Assembly: GCA_903945605.1 (NCBI GenBank)
Contig: CAJAWH010000097.1
Span: 1 to 48,960, forward strand
Source of the DNA: an uncultured Methylococcaceae bacterium
Lineage (GTDB): Bacteria > Pseudomonadota > Gammaproteobacteria > Methylococcales > Methylomonadaceae
Direction: 5' to 3'
DNA: 48,960 bases
Below are positions 7,979 to 16,824 of this stretch, piece after piece. The notes beneath the pieces are model-generated. The model made no database searches. It saw only the letters and a list, made by a program, of their open reading frames with translations, and had not been told where the DNA came from. Position 1 is the first letter of the stretch, and every line of letters begins with the position of its first letter. A program made the translations under genes and the position numbers.

Positions 7979-7993
7979 TGGCGGGGTGACGGC
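7979..7993 (+). promoter_or_regulatory. Possible sigma-54 promoter of glnA
   Basis: TGGCGGGGTGACGGC keeps the invariant GG and GC at 10-base spacing and the TGGC of the -24 box, but the -12 box reads CGGC rather than TTGC. It is the best candidate between the NtrC-like site and glnA. The leader would be about 110 nt. An additional sigma-70 promoter closer to glnA cannot be excluded. Confidence 0.45.
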
Positions 7994-8117
7994 TAGGCAG
8001 TTTTGTCGCCAATGTTCGCTGTGGCGAAGATTTTTTATTGGCTAACGCTACAAAAAAATGTATTGTTACGGGTGTTGGACATAACATTGACTTTTAAAAA
8101 AACAGGAGATAATAACA

Positions 8118-9527
8118 ATGTCAGTTGAGAACGTACTAAGAATGATTGAGGAAAACGATGTAAAATTCGTCGATTTCCGTTTTTGCGATACCCGTGGCAA
8201 AGAACAGCACGTCACTTTCCCCGCTCATACCATTGATGAAGACACCTTTGAAGAAGGCAACATGTTTGATGGTTCTTCAATTGCCGGCTGGAAGCACATC
8301 AACGAATCCGACATGATCTTGATGCCTGATCCTGAAACGGCTGTGATGGACCCTTTCTATGATGAAAACACCCTGATTATCCGCTGCGACATTATCGAAC
8401 CCAAAAACATGCAAGGCTACGAACGTGACCCGCGTTCTTTGGCAAAACGTGCCGAAGCCTATCTGCAATCAACCGGCCTTGCCGACACTGCATTTTTTGG
8501 CCCAGAAAACGAATTTTTCATCTTTGACGACATCCGTTGGGGTGTCGATATGAGTGGCAGCTTCTATAAAATAGATTCTGAAGAAGCGGGCTGGAACTCA
8601 GAAAAAGTCTATGAAGATGGCAACATTGGTCACCGTCCTGGCGTAAAAGGCGGTTACTTCCCTGTGCCGCCAGTTGATTCATTGCAAGATATGCGTTCCG
8701 CCATGTGTTTGACTCTGGAACAAATGGGCATGAAAACTGAAGTCCACCACCATGAAGTGGCGACTGCCGGTCAGTGTGAGATCGGTGTACGGTTCAACAC
8801 GCTGGTAAAAAAAGCTGACGAGGTGCTGACGCTTAAGTATGTGGTGGCCAACATTGCCCATGCTTATGGCAAAACAGCCACTTTCATGCCAAAACCAATG
8901 GTTGGCGACAACGGCAGCGGTATGCATGTGCACCAATCATTGGCTAAAGATGGTGCCAATCTGTTCACCGGTGACTTGTACGGTGGTCTGTCCGAAACGG
9001 CTTTGTACTATATCGGCGGCATCATCAAACACGCCAAAGCCATCAACGCCTTCACCAATGCCTCGACCAACAGCTACAAACGCTTGGTGCCAGGTTTCGA
9101 AGCCCCCGTTATGTTGGCCTATTCCGCCCGTAACCGCTCCGCTTCAATCCGTATTCCTTTTGTCAACAACCCGAAAGGCCGTCGTATTGAAGTGCGTTTC
9201 CCGGATTCAACCGCCAACCCTTATCTGGCATTCTCAGCCATGCTAATGGCTGGTTTGGATGGCATCCAAAACAAAATCCATCCAGGCGAAGCAATGGACA
9301 AAGATTTGTATGATTTGCCGCCTGAAGAAGAAAAAGCAATCCCGCAAGTCTGCCATGCCCTTGACCAAGCTTTGGAAGCTTTGGATAAAGACCGTGACTT
9401 TTTGACCCGTGGCGGCGTGTTCACCGATGACGTGATTGATGGCTATATTGCCCTCAAAATGGAAGAAGTGACCCGTCTGCGTATGAGCACACACCCGGTC
9501 GAATACGACATGTACTATAGCTTATAA
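8118..9527 (+). CDS. glnA: Glutamine synthetase type I
   Basis: 469 residues, the normal length of the dodecameric GSI-beta enzyme that makes glutamine from glutamate, ammonium and ATP. Recognisable segments include '[18 protein letters not shown]', 'FDGSSIAGW', the metal-binding '[12 protein letters not shown]', the ATP/active-site '[11 protein letters not shown]', and '[20 protein letters not shown]'. The adenylylation tyrosine is Tyr398 in '[15 protein letters not shown]', so activity should be controlled by GlnE and PII. A good ribosome-binding site (AGGAGA) precedes the ATG. It is divergent from the porin gene over a shared regulatory region with an NtrC-like site, and is followed by a terminator. 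Confidence 0.98.
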   Translation: MSVENVLRMIEENDVKFVDFRFCDTRGKEQHVTFPAHTIDEDTFEEGNMFDGSSIAGWKHINESDMILMPDPETAVMDPFYDENTLIIRCDIIEPKNMQGYERDPRSLAKRAEAYLQSTGLADTAFFGPENEFFIFDDIRWGVDMSGSFYKIDSEEAGWNSEKVYEDGNIGHRPGVKGGYFPVPPVDSLQDMRSAMCLTLEQMGMKTEVHHHEVATAGQCEIGVRFNTLVKKADEVLTLKYVVANIAHAYGKTATFMPKPMVGDNGSGMHVHQSLAKDGANLFTGDLYGGLSETALYYIGGIIKHAKAINAFTNASTNSYKRLVPGFEAPVMLAYSARNRSASIRIPFVNNPKGRRIEVRFPDSTANPYLAFSAMLMAGLDGIQNKIHPGEAMDKDLYDLPPEEEKAIPQVCHALDQALEALDKDRDFLTRGGVFTDDVIDGYIALKMEEVTRLRMSTHPVEYDMYYSL

Positions 9528-9567
9528 GGCTTAAGCCTGCCCTAAGCAGGCAATGGCTGGTAACAAG

Positions 9568-9599
9568 ACCCCGCAAGCCACAAGGCTTGGCGGGGTTTT
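9568..9599 (+). terminator. Terminator of glnA
   Basis: Stem ACCCCGC-AAGCC paired with GGCTT-G-GCGGGGT (12 pairs, one bulged G) around an ACAA loop, followed by TTTT. A second small hairpin, GCCTGC / GCAGGC, lies directly after the stop codon at 9535-9551. Confidence 0.85.
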
Positions 9600-9647
9600 G
9601 TCCATTTAGACCCATTGGCCGACAGCAGTTTTTTTATGTAATATTCC

Positions 9648-9675
9648 TTCACATATCAGAAATTTCGCGTAGAAT
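9648..9675 (+). promoter_or_regulatory. Sigma-70 type promoter of rpsP operon
   Basis: TTCACA (-35) and TAGAAT (-10), each 5 of 6 to consensus, separated by 16 bases. It is located 40 bp before the rpsP start. Confidence 0.55.
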
Positions 9676-9715
9676 AGGCGGATTAATAATTATTGAAAGT
9701 TTTTGAGGATCATAG

Positions 9716-9967
9716 ATGGTAACCATTCGTCTTTCCAGAGGTGGTGCAAAAAATCGCCCTTTTTACCAAGTTGTTGTCACTGACAGCCGCAGCAGCCGTG
9801 ATGGCCGTTATATCGAACGCGTAGGTTTTTTTAACCCACTGGCGCGTGGCAACGAAGAACGCTTGCGTTTGGACAATGAACGTATCCAGTACTGGCAATC
9901 GCAAGGTGCCCAACCTTCTGAACGCGTCGCCAAATTGATCAAAGATTCCTTAAAGGCTGCCGCTTAA
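9716..9967 (+). CDS. rpsP: Small ribosomal subunit protein bS16
   Basis: 83 residues with the standard S16 opening '[20 protein letters not shown]' and '[14 protein letters not shown]'. It assembles early into the 30S subunit body and binds 16S rRNA. It is the first gene of the conserved rpsP-rimM-trmD-rplS operon, with a consensus-like promoter upstream and a GAGGA ribosome-binding site. Confidence 0.98.
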   Translation: MVTIRLSRGGAKNRPFYQVVVTDSRSSRDGRYIERVGFFNPLARGNEERLRLDNERIQYWQSQGAQPSERVAKLIKDSLKAAA

Positions 9968-9973
9968 GCTGTT

Positions 9974-10480
9974 TTGCCAAAACAAGGGCTTATCAAAGCC
10001 GGAAAAATTTCCGGTGTGTTCGGCATTAAAGGCTGGGTTAAGGTTTATTCTTTTACCGACACCCGCGAAGATATCATCCGTTATTCACCTTGGTTGTTGT
10101 GCAAAACCGATACCAGCCAGTCGGTTGAAGTGCTTGAGGGTGGCTTGCAAGGCAAGGCACTGATAGTGTCATTAAAAGGCATCAGCAGCAGGACAGAAGC
10201 GGAGGCATTGATTGGCTGGGAAATTTTTATTCGCCAAGAGCAATTGCCTGCGCCCGCGCAAGGCGAATATTATTGGTCTGATTTGATTGGCCTCAGTGTC
10301 GAGACCAGCCAAGGGGCTAAATTAGGTGTTGTGGAAGACTTGTTGGAAACCGGTGCCAACGATGTGGTGATTGTGAAAGGCGAGCGGGATCGTGCCATTC
10401 CTTTTCTGCAAGGCCAGACCATACTCAGCATTGATCTTGTGGTCGGTAAAATGATTGTCGATTGGGATCCAGAATTTTGA
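9974..10480 (+). CDS. rimM: Ribosome maturation factor RimM
   Basis: 168 residues. The N-terminal RimM domain is recognised by 'AGKISGVFGIKGWVKVYSFT' and the C-terminal PRC-barrel by 'GEYYWSDLIGLSV' and 'GANDVVIVKGERDRAIPF'. It assists maturation of the 30S head by binding ribosomal protein S19. It begins 6 bp after rpsP. The best start is a TTG codon; no ATG fits the conserved N-terminus and no clear ribosome-binding site is visible, so translation may be coupled to rpsP. Confidence 0.95.
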   Translation: MPKQGLIKAGKISGVFGIKGWVKVYSFTDTREDIIRYSPWLLCKTDTSQSVEVLEGGLQGKALIVSLKGISSRTEAEALIGWEIFIRQEQLPAPAQGEYYWSDLIGLSVETSQGAKLGVVEDLLETGANDVVIVKGERDRAIPFLQGQTILSIDLVVGKMIVDWDPEF

Positions 10481-10489
10481 TTGGCCCTT

Positions 10490-11263
10490 ATGCGCTTTGA
10501 TGTTGTCACCTTATTTCCTGAAATGATCAAGGCCGCCGTTGCTTTCGGCGTGACCGGCAAAGCGTTGGAACGTAATTTGGTGCAGTTGTCGGTCTGGAAT
10601 CCCCGTGATTACACCCAAGACCGGCATAGGACGGTGGATGACCGCCCTTATGGCGGTGGCCCAGGTATGGTGATGAAATATCAGCCGCTGCACGATGCGC
10701 TGATGGATGCCAAACAAAGCGGCGGTGAATGCGTAAAAATGGATGCTGTAAAGGTGGTGTATTTAAGCCCCCAAGGCAAGCCAGTAAACCAAGCCCTGCT
10801 CAATGAAGCGGCGCAACTGTCGCAATTGGTTTTGGTGGCTGGACGCTATGAAGGTGTTGATGAGCGGTTCATCCAATGGGATTGTGACGAAGAATGGTCA
10901 ATTGGTGATTACGTCATTAGCGGCGGTGAATTGGCGGCACTGGTTATCATGGATGGCATTACTCGGCTGTTGCCCCATGTATTGGGTGATGACCAGTCGG
11001 CAAACCAAGATTCGTACAACGATGGCCTATTGGAATACCCGCATTTTACCCGGCCCGAACACTTGGCGGGCTGGTCAGTGCCCAAGGTGTTGACCGGTGG
11101 CAACCATGCCGACATAGCACGCTGGCGTTTAAAACAGGCACTAGGAAGAACTTGGCAAAAAAGGCCAGATTTGTTAAAAAATAAACAATTGGATGCAGAA
11201 CAGGCAAATCTGTTGCAACAATTTAAAAATGAACTTGATGTTAAAGGGTGTAGTGATGAGTAA
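10490..11263 (+). CDS. trmD: tRNA (guanine-N1-)-methyltransferase
   Basis: 257 residues from the ATG at 10490, whose '[12 protein letters not shown]' aligns with the usual TrmD N-terminus; an in-frame TTG at 10481 would add three residues. It methylates G37 of tRNAs with S-adenosylmethionine, preventing +1 frameshifting. The SPOUT-family trefoil-knot motifs are visible: '[13 protein letters not shown]', '[17 protein letters not shown]', '[19 protein letters not shown]', and the tail '[19 protein letters not shown]'. The end overlaps the rplS start by 8 bp, implying translational coupling. Confidence 0.97.
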   Translation: MRFDVVTLFPEMIKAAVAFGVTGKALERNLVQLSVWNPRDYTQDRHRTVDDRPYGGGPGMVMKYQPLHDALMDAKQSGGECVKMDAVKVVYLSPQGKPVNQALLNEAAQLSQLVLVAGRYEGVDERFIQWDCDEEWSIGDYVISGGELAALVIMDGITRLLPHVLGDDQSANQDSYNDGLLEYPHFTRPEHLAGWSVPKVLTGGNHADIARWRLKQALGRTWQKRPDLLKNKQLDAEQANLLQQFKNELDVKGCSDE

Positions 11264-11597
11264 TATAATTGATGAATTGGAAGCGCTTCAACTGAAGCAA
11301 ATTCCTGAGTTTAACCCAGGCGACACAGTAGTTGTGCAAGTTAGGGTAAAAGAAGGCGAACGCGAAAGGATCCAGGCGTTTGAAGGCATTGTCATTGCCA
11401 TTCGTAACCGTGGCTTAAATTCAGCTTTCACGGTCAGAAAAATTTCCCATGGCACGGGTGTGGAACGTGTGTTCCAAACACACAGCCCCATGATCAGCGA
11501 AATTGTGGTCAAACGTCGTGGTGCCGTCCGTCGTGCCAAATTGTATTACCTGCGTAATTTGACTGGTAAGGCCGCACGTATCAAAGAAAAACTGTAA
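11256..11597 (+). CDS. rplS: Large ribosomal subunit protein bL19
   Basis: 113 residues starting '[13 protein letters not shown]' at 11256, the family-typical N-terminus preceded by AAAGGG; upstream in-frame codons are part of trmD read in another frame. Conserved segments are '[20 protein letters not shown]', '[20 protein letters not shown]' and '[20 protein letters not shown]'. The protein lies at the 30S-50S interface. It is the last gene of the operon, followed by a strong terminator. Confidence 0.98.
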   Translation: MSNIIDELEALQLKQIPEFNPGDTVVVQVRVKEGERERIQAFEGIVIAIRNRGLNSAFTVRKISHGTGVERVFQTHSPMISEIVVKRRGAVRRAKLYYLRNLTGKAARIKEKL

Positions 11598-11621
11598 GTT
11601 TTTCCCGTGACCGCATAAAAG

Positions 11622-11646
11622 AAAGCAGCTTAAGGCTGCTTTTTTT
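11622..11646 (+). terminator. Terminator of the rpsP-rplS operon
   Basis: Perfect 8-bp stem AAAGCAGC / GCTGCTTT with a 5-base loop and a run of eight T starting within the right arm. Confidence 0.9.
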
Positions 11647-11734
11647 ATGCCGGACGCTTGCATGTTTTTGCACAGTTATTGCTAAAATGCTAGCCCTGCA
11701 ATCCATAACAAGACCTTGGACAAAATCAACCACC

Positions 11735-13081
11735 ATGATTTTTCAAAACGAATTCATTAATTGGTTTAGGTCGTCCTCCCCCTATATCCACGCGCACCGC
11801 AACAAAACTTTTGTGGTTTGTTTTGGCGGCGAAGCGGTGTTGGCAGAAGATTTTTACCATCACGTCCATGATTTCGCCCTGCTGGACAGTTTGGGGGTCA
11901 GGTTGGTGTTGGTGCATGGCATCCGTCCGCAGATTGATTTAAGACTCGCCAAATTGGGGGTTGAGCCTAACTACCATCATCATTTGCGGGTCACTGATGA
12001 CACTGCCTTGCAATGCGCTAAAGAAGCTGCCGGCTTGGTACGGGTGGAAATAGAAGCCTTGTTGTCCATGGGGCTGGCCAATTCGCCTATGGCTGGCGCG
12101 AAAATTAAAGTCGCTTCAGGCAACTTTGTCATAGCTAAGCCCTTAGGTGTTATTGATGGCGTTGATTATGGCCACACCGGCGAAGTGCGCCGCATTGACA
12201 GTGCCGCCATTCATCAACTATTGGATCAGGATAGCGTTGTCCTTATGTCACCGGTCGGGTACTCGCCCAGCGGCGAAGTGTTCAATTTATCAGCGGAGCA
12301 AGTTGCCACCGCCGTTGCCATTGCTTTAAAAGCGGAAAAGCTGATATTCCTGACCGAAGGCAAATGCATCAGTCCAGAGACTGGCGAAACGGTTGCCCAA
12401 ATGACCGCCGAAGAAGCTCATACCTTCTTGCTGCAACACAACAACAGCATTCCAGATACTAGCCGTTTGCCGCTGTTGGCAGCTATCCAGGCCTGCCAAG
12501 CGGGTGTGCTGCGTACCCATTTGGTGTGCCGCAAGCAGAGCGGGGTATTGTTGCTGGAGTTGTTCACCCGCGATGGGGTCGGCACACTGGTCAGCTCGAC
12601 ACCGTTTGAAGAACTCAGAACGGCAGCCTTAAATGATATCGGCGGCATTCTCGAGCTGATCAGGCCATTGGAACAACAAGGTATTTTGGCAAAACGGGCA
12701 CGCGAGAAAATAGAAACAGAAATTGCCGATTATATTGTTTTGGAGCGTGACGGCTTAATCATTGCCTGTATGGCATTACATGCCAACCGGCAATGCCGTG
12801 TAGGCGTAATCGCCTGTCTGGCAGTGCATCCAAACTACCGTGGCAGCGCCCGTGGCGAGCGGATGCTCAACTTTGCTTACCGCAAGGCTTGGCAAATGGA
12901 GCTGCAAAGGCTACTGGTGCTGTCCACCCGCACCGTGCAATGGTTTATAGAGCGCGGTTTTGCGCCTACCGCACTGGACAATCTACCCGAGGCACTAAAA
13001 ACGCTTTATAATCCGGAAAGGAACTCCAAATTATTGGCCAAGGACATTGATTTAAGCCGCCATCATGACAAAAATAGCTAG
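11735..13081 (+). CDS. argA: Amino-acid N-acetyltransferase (N-acetylglutamate synthase)
   Basis: 448 residues from the ATG at 11735, which gives the typical N-terminus 'INWFRSSSPYIHAHRNKTFV'; an upstream in-frame ATG at 11687 adds 16 unconserved residues. It has an N-terminal amino-acid-kinase-like domain ('LVLVHGIRPQIDLRLA', 'VLMSPVGYSPSGEVFNLSAE'), which binds the feedback inhibitor arginine in the family, and a C-terminal GNAT domain ('GVIACLAVHPNYRGSARGER', 'FIERGFAPTALDNLP') that acetylates glutamate with acetyl-CoA. This is the first committed step of arginine synthesis. Its 3' end overlaps cpdA by 17 bp. Confidence 0.95.
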   Translation: MIFQNEFINWFRSSSPYIHAHRNKTFVVCFGGEAVLAEDFYHHVHDFALLDSLGVRLVLVHGIRPQIDLRLAKLGVEPNYHHHLRVTDDTALQCAKEAAGLVRVEIEALLSMGLANSPMAGAKIKVASGNFVIAKPLGVIDGVDYGHTGEVRRIDSAAIHQLLDQDSVVLMSPVGYSPSGEVFNLSAEQVATAVAIALKAEKLIFLTEGKCISPETGETVAQMTAEEAHTFLLQHNNSIPDTSRLPLLAAIQACQAGVLRTHLVCRKQSGVLLLELFTRDGVGTLVSSTPFEELRTAALNDIGGILELIRPLEQQGILAKRAREKIETEIADYIVLERDGLIIACMALHANRQCRVGVIACLAVHPNYRGSARGERMLNFAYRKAWQMELQRLLVLSTRTVQWFIERGFAPTALDNLPEALKTLYNPERNSKLLAKDIDLSRHHDKNS

Positions 13082-13871
13082 CTGTTTGTCCATTTTGCAA
13101 ATTTCTGATTTGCATATCTTAGAGCGGCCTGAGCAGAATTTGCAGGGTATGAACACCGCCTATTATTTCCAAGCGGTGTTAAGGCAAGCGTTTGCTGAGC
13201 TTGATGCAGTGGATTTGTTGTTACTGACCGGTGACCTGACCCAATACGGCAGCTTGCAAGGTTACCAATTTATCTTGGACGTGCTGCAAGCCTATCAAGT
13301 GCCAGCCGTGTGCCTGCCCGGCAACCACGACCATTATCCCTACATGCAGCAAGTTTTTGCGACCGAATGGGTGGGCTGCCAAAAGCACCGGCTGTTTGAT
13401 AAATGGCAGCTGATCTGCCTGAACAGCCAAATACCCGGCGAAGACCATGGCACATTGGACGCGGACGAGTTGCAATTCTTGGAGGCCTGTTTGCAAACTC
13501 ACCCCGACCATTATGCCTTGATAGCGGTGCACCATCCCTGTTTTAAAACGCAAAGTGCGTGGCTTGATACTATGATCATCAACAATAGCCACGACTTGCA
13601 AGCCATTGTCAGTCGTCACCCACACGTCCGTGCCATCACCTGTGGACACATCCATCAACAGGCGGATGTGCAACAATGGGGCATCCAGTTACTAGGGGCG
13701 CCGTCAACCTGCTTCCAGTTCAAGCCCGATAGCCAGTTGTTTGCTTTGGACAACACCATGCCTGGCTACCGGCTAATCCGGCTGTATGCGGATGGCTCCC
13801 TGCAAACAGAAGTCAACCGCTTGCCTGGCAAGTTGCCAACGGGGGTTTATCGCGACGTTTATGGCCATTAA
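13065..13871 (+). CDS. cpdA: 3',5'-cyclic-AMP phosphodiesterase CpdA
   Basis: A 268-residue calcineurin-like metallophosphoesterase. All metal-binding motifs are present: 'ISDLHI' (D-x-H), 'LTGDLTQYG' (GD), 'PGNHDHY' (GNHD), 'AVHHP', and 'CGHIHQ' (GHxH). CpdA/Icc hydrolyses cAMP to AMP in the cytosol and so tempers CRP signalling. It starts within the last codons of argA. Its last 59 bases are also the end of the convergent rppH gene, so the two mRNAs are complementary at their 3' ends. Other small metallophosphoesterases share these motifs, but length and Icc-like spacing favour CpdA. Confidence 0.88.
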   Translation: MTKIASCLSILQISDLHILERPEQNLQGMNTAYYFQAVLRQAFAELDAVDLLLLTGDLTQYGSLQGYQFILDVLQAYQVPAVCLPGNHDHYPYMQQVFATEWVGCQKHRLFDKWQLICLNSQIPGEDHGTLDADELQFLEACLQTHPDHYALIAVHHPCFKTQSAWLDTMIINNSHDLQAIVSRHPHVRAITCGHIHQQADVQQWGIQLLGAPSTCFQFKPDSQLFALDNTMPGYRLIRLYADGSLQTEVNRLPGKLPTGVYRDVYGH

Positions 13872-14406
13872 TCTTAGCTGCGGGCATTTTCTTGTCTTGT
13901 TTCAAATAGCCGGTCAAATTAACCGGAATACCATTGTCAGGCAGCACCGCCCCCAATTCGCGCATGGCTTTTTGGTAAACCTTGCGTTTGAAATACACCA
14001 CATCATTTAACGGCTCCCAATAGTCCACCCAACGCCAGCTGTCAAATTCAGGCTTGGCACAATGGTCAAAATGGACGTGCGTGTCCACCGTCAACATGCG
14101 TAACAAAAACCAAATCTGCTTTTGGCCTATGCACACCGGCAGAGAATTTTTCCGTATATAACGTTCAGGCAATTGGTATCTTAACCAATAGCGGGTACGT
14201 CCCAATATTTGCACATGTTGCTGCTGTAGTCCGGTTTCTTCCCACAATTCTCGATACATCGCTGTTTCAGGGTCTTCATCGTCATTAATGCCGCCTTGCG
14301 GAAATTGCCAGGCATTGACGCCCATCCGTTTTGCCCAGAACACGCGACCCTCGTCATTGCAAAGGATGATCCCGACATTAGGCCGGTATCCTTTAGAGTC
14401 TATCAT
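13813..14406 (-). CDS. rppH: RNA pyrophosphohydrolase RppH
   Basis: 197 residues from '[17 protein letters not shown]', which matches the family N-terminus; an in-frame ATG at 14421 with its own AGGA site would add five residues. The Nudix box runs from '[20 protein letters not shown]' to the following TGL, and 'WQFPQGG', 'KPVCIGQKQ'-type and '[18 protein letters not shown]' segments are RppH-specific. It removes pyrophosphate from 5'-triphosphorylated mRNA and so triggers RNase E decay. The tail beyond residue ~160 is basic and poorly conserved, and its last 20 codons lie antisense to the cpdA 3' end. The HAD-IB phosphatase lies divergent, a pairing seen in other gammaproteobacteria. Confidence 0.93.
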   Translation of the reverse strand: MIDSKGYRPNVGIILCNDEGRVFWAKRMGVNAWQFPQGGINDDEDPETAMYRELWEETGLQQQHVQILGRTRYWLRYQLPERYIRKNSLPVCIGQKQIWFLLRMLTVDTHVHFDHCAKPEFDSWRWVDYWEPLNDVVYFKRKVYQKAMRELGAVLPDNGIPVNLTGYLKQDKKMPAAKINGHKRRDKPPLATCQASG

Positions 14407-14560
14407 GTTAAAACCTGTCATTTTTCCTGCCCCGTATCCTATAGCCAGTTATGGTAAACTTAGCGCTGATCGGGGCGATTGGTAATTTTCATCATTGTTC
14501 CATAAAAATGAACCGGATGCCATAGGGCAAGCCTTTTTAATTGGTTATGACAGGTCAACT

Positions 14561-15238
14561 ATGAGTTTAGCGATTTTTGATTTGGACAACACTTTAATTG
14601 CCGACGACAGCGATTATTTATGGGGGCAATTTTTGGTTGACCAAGGCGTGGTGGACAAAAATGAATATGAGGCGGCTAACGCCAAGTTTTATGAACAATA
14701 TAAACAAGGTTGTCTGGACATTGCCGAGTTTTTAAGCTTCTCCTTACGTCCCTTGGCGGCACACAGCACCGTCACCTTACTGCAATGGCGCGAGCAATTT
14801 GTCAGGGAAATCATCACCCCCATTTTGCTGGAACCGGCCCGACAACTGGTTGACCAACATAAAACCCGTGGCGACACGTTGTTGGTCATCACCGCAACCA
14901 ACCGTTTTGTCACCGAACCCATTGTCGAGCATTATGGTATCGGCACTCTCTTGGCGACCACCCCCGAATTTATAGCGGGCCGTTATACTGGGCGCTATGT
15001 GGGCGAGCCTTGTTTTCAGGAAGGCAAGGTTTTGCAATTGCAAGCGTGGATGCAACAATCCGGTGCATCCCTGCAAGGCAGCTGTTTTTACAGCGATTCC
15101 CACAATGATTTGCCGTTGCTCAAGTTGGTCGATCATCCGGTGGCGGTTGATCCTGATGACAAGCTTAGGCAGCACGCCGAACAGGCAGACTGGCCGATTA
15201 TCAGTCTAAGGGGCAGTGAATGCCCGAGTATTGTCTAG
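14561..15238 (+). CDS. HAD-superfamily subfamily IB phosphatase
   Basis: 225 residues from the ATG at 14561 preceded by CAGG. The catalytic DxDxT motif is at the very start ('IFDLDNTLIADDSDYLWG'), with the nucleophile Asp at residue 7. 'VITATNRFVTEPIVEHYGI' is motif II with its flanking helix, Lys in 'QEGKV' is motif III, and 'CFYSDSHNDLPLLKLV' is motif IV. This SerB-like layout acts on small phosphorylated metabolites; related proteins are variously annotated as phosphoserine- or histidinol-phosphatase-like, and sequence alone does not decide. It is divergent from rppH. Confidence 0.87.
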   Translation: MSLAIFDLDNTLIADDSDYLWGQFLVDQGVVDKNEYEAANAKFYEQYKQGCLDIAEFLSFSLRPLAAHSTVTLLQWREQFVREIITPILLEPARQLVDQHKTRGDTLLVITATNRFVTEPIVEHYGIGTLLATTPEFIAGRYTGRYVGEPCFQEGKVLQLQAWMQQSGASLQGSCFYSDSHNDLPLLKLVDHPVAVDPDDKLRQHAEQADWPIISLRGSECPSIV

Positions 15239-15265
15239 CCTAAAGCCAGCAAGCTAAGGCAGGGG

Positions 15266-16354
15266 CTAGGCGGGCCGCTTGTCCATTTCCGGCCAGGCTG
15301 TCAACACTGCTTTGACCACTGTTGCCAAAGGAATGGCAAAAAACACCCCCCAAAAACCCCATAAGCCGCCAAAAAACAAAATGGCGATAATTATGGCAAC
15401 GGGGTGCAAATTGACCGCTTCGGAAAACAAAAAAGGGATCAGGAACACCGCGTCCAACGCCTGCACCACCAAATAAGCAACCAGCAAATAAGTGAAGTCG
15501 TCACCGTCAAAGCCCCACTGCAAATAAGCCACAATTAGCACCGGAAAAGTCACTAATGTGCTGCCAATATAAGGAATGATCACTGAAAAGCCCATCAATA
15601 CCGATAGCAACATGGCATAGTTCAAGCCAAAAGCGGCAAAGGTGACTAAGCTGGCTAACCATAAGATAAGCATTTCAGAAATCTTGCCGCGCACATAATT
15701 GCCAATCTGTATGTCCACCTCTTCCCATACACGCACCGTCAGATTGCGCTCCTTAGGCATAAAACGCATTCCCCATGCCAGGAACACGCGCTTGTCCTTC
15801 AAGAAAAAAAACACCATCATCGGCACCAAAAACAAATAGATCAAGGCGCTTGCCAACCCCACCACTGAAGCGGCGGAAACCGACAAAAAACGTTGCCCAT
15901 ACGTCAGCAGTTCCAGTTGCGCGGCGGTCATCAATTGATAAATTTTTTGCTCGTTAATCAACTTGGGGTAAAGCTGTGGCAAACGCAAAATGCTTTTTTG
16001 CGCACGGTTAAAAATGTTCGGAACATTGAGCACCAATTCAATCGACTGTTCGTAAATGATAGGCAGTAAATACAGCAAAACAAAACTTAAGCTGGCCAAA
16101 AACACCGCAAATACCATTAACACCGCCAAGGTGCGTGGAATGTGCAAGCGTTCCAAGTTGACCACCAAGCCCTCCAGCAGATAAGCCAACACCACCGAGA
16201 CAAAAACCGGCATCAGCAGCCCGCCCAAGCTATAGATCAACAAAAAGCAAGCCACTAAAAAAAGTGCGAGGGAAAATGCCTGTTCATTGGGGAGAAAACG
16301 CTTAAAAAGTGTGGCTAAAGTGCCTCTATTGATTGGTTGGCTGTGGTTTGTCAT
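15266..16354 (-). CDS. AI-2E/PerM-family permease
   Basis: 362 residues from 'MTNHSQPINRGTLATLFKRF'; an upstream ATG at 16447 would add 31 residues that are not family-like. About seven or eight membrane segments are visible, for example 'ALFLVACFLLIYSLGGLLMP', 'TLAVLMVFAVFLASLSFVLL' and 'VVGLASALIYLFLVPMMVFF' followed by 'FLKDKRVFLAWGMRFMPKER', the family's central signature. The C-terminal half contains 'GLNYAMLLSVLMGFSVIIPY' and 'GLWGFWGVFFAIPLATVVKA'. Members include TqsA (autoinducer-2 export) and PerM; substrate is unknown here. It is convergent with the HAD phosphatase gene, with no obvious terminator between them. Confidence 0.88.
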   Translation of the reverse strand: MTNHSQPINRGTLATLFKRFLPNEQAFSLALFLVACFLLIYSLGGLLMPVFVSVVLAYLLEGLVVNLERLHIPRTLAVLMVFAVFLASLSFVLLYLLPIIYEQSIELVLNVPNIFNRAQKSILRLPQLYPKLINEQKIYQLMTAAQLELLTYGQRFLSVSAASVVGLASALIYLFLVPMMVFFFLKDKRVFLAWGMRFMPKERNLTVRVWEEVDIQIGNYVRGKISEMLILWLASLVTFAAFGLNYAMLLSVLMGFSVIIPYIGSTLVTFPVLIVAYLQWGFDGDDFTYLLVAYLVVQALDAVFLIPFLFSEAVNLHPVAIIIAILFFGGLWGFWGVFFAIPLATVVKAVLTAWPEMDKRPA

Positions 16355-16824
16355 TATTACGTTAAATTTCGGTATCGGCTGTTTGCTGTGATAAGCCAAT
16401 TGACATAAGCCTTCGGCTAAAAACACTATTTTAACAGGCTTTGCCAAAGGGGCGGGTTGTCATTAAACCTGGCGCACTGGCTCGCTTAGGTTTCCTGGGC
16501 ATCAACACTAACGTTGCCTTGGAGAATGTTTGGCACCAGGTGGGTGGTCTGGATGGGGCGTGCTGGTATGCTGCATACCGACAAACACACACTTTAACGG
16601 AAGTTGCGCAATACGTTGGCGGGGAGAAATGGCTTTTCCTTCTTTAGCTGTCAACATTTAGCGGGGTGGCAATAAAGATTGACAGCCAATAATAGCTGTA
16701 TTAGTATTAGGGCTATTAACAGAAATACAGCTAGCTAGAATGACAATCCGCTTGCCAAGCTGACAGCCTTATTTTGGTTTTGGTAGGTTTCCCCGCAACT
16801 TAATGTTATTTAAGGATATCCGCC
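16355..16824. other. Intergenic region before the repeat-protein gene, with inverted repeat
   Basis: 470 bp, low in G+C, between two divergent genes. It contains a 10-bp perfect inverted repeat, TAGCTGTATT (16693-16702) and AATACAGCTA (16724-16733), separated by 21 bases and about 90 bp before the repeat-protein start. It could be an operator or an mRNA hairpin. A 68-codon open frame at 16441-16647 lacks a ribosome-binding site and shows no family features, so I do not call it. Confidence 0.5.

Noticed and set aside
8077-8092. TGGACATAACATTGAC as an alternative sigma-54 promoter close to glnA
   Set aside because: The invariant C of the -12 GC is missing and the NtrC-like site would be nearly 200 bp away.
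13221-13676. 151-residue open frame antisense to cpdA
   Set aside because: Entirely inside a well-supported gene; no family features and no start signals.
16441-16647. 68-codon open frame between perM and the repeat protein
   Set aside because: No ribosome-binding site, no recognisable domain, start inside a region that reads as divergent upstream DNA.
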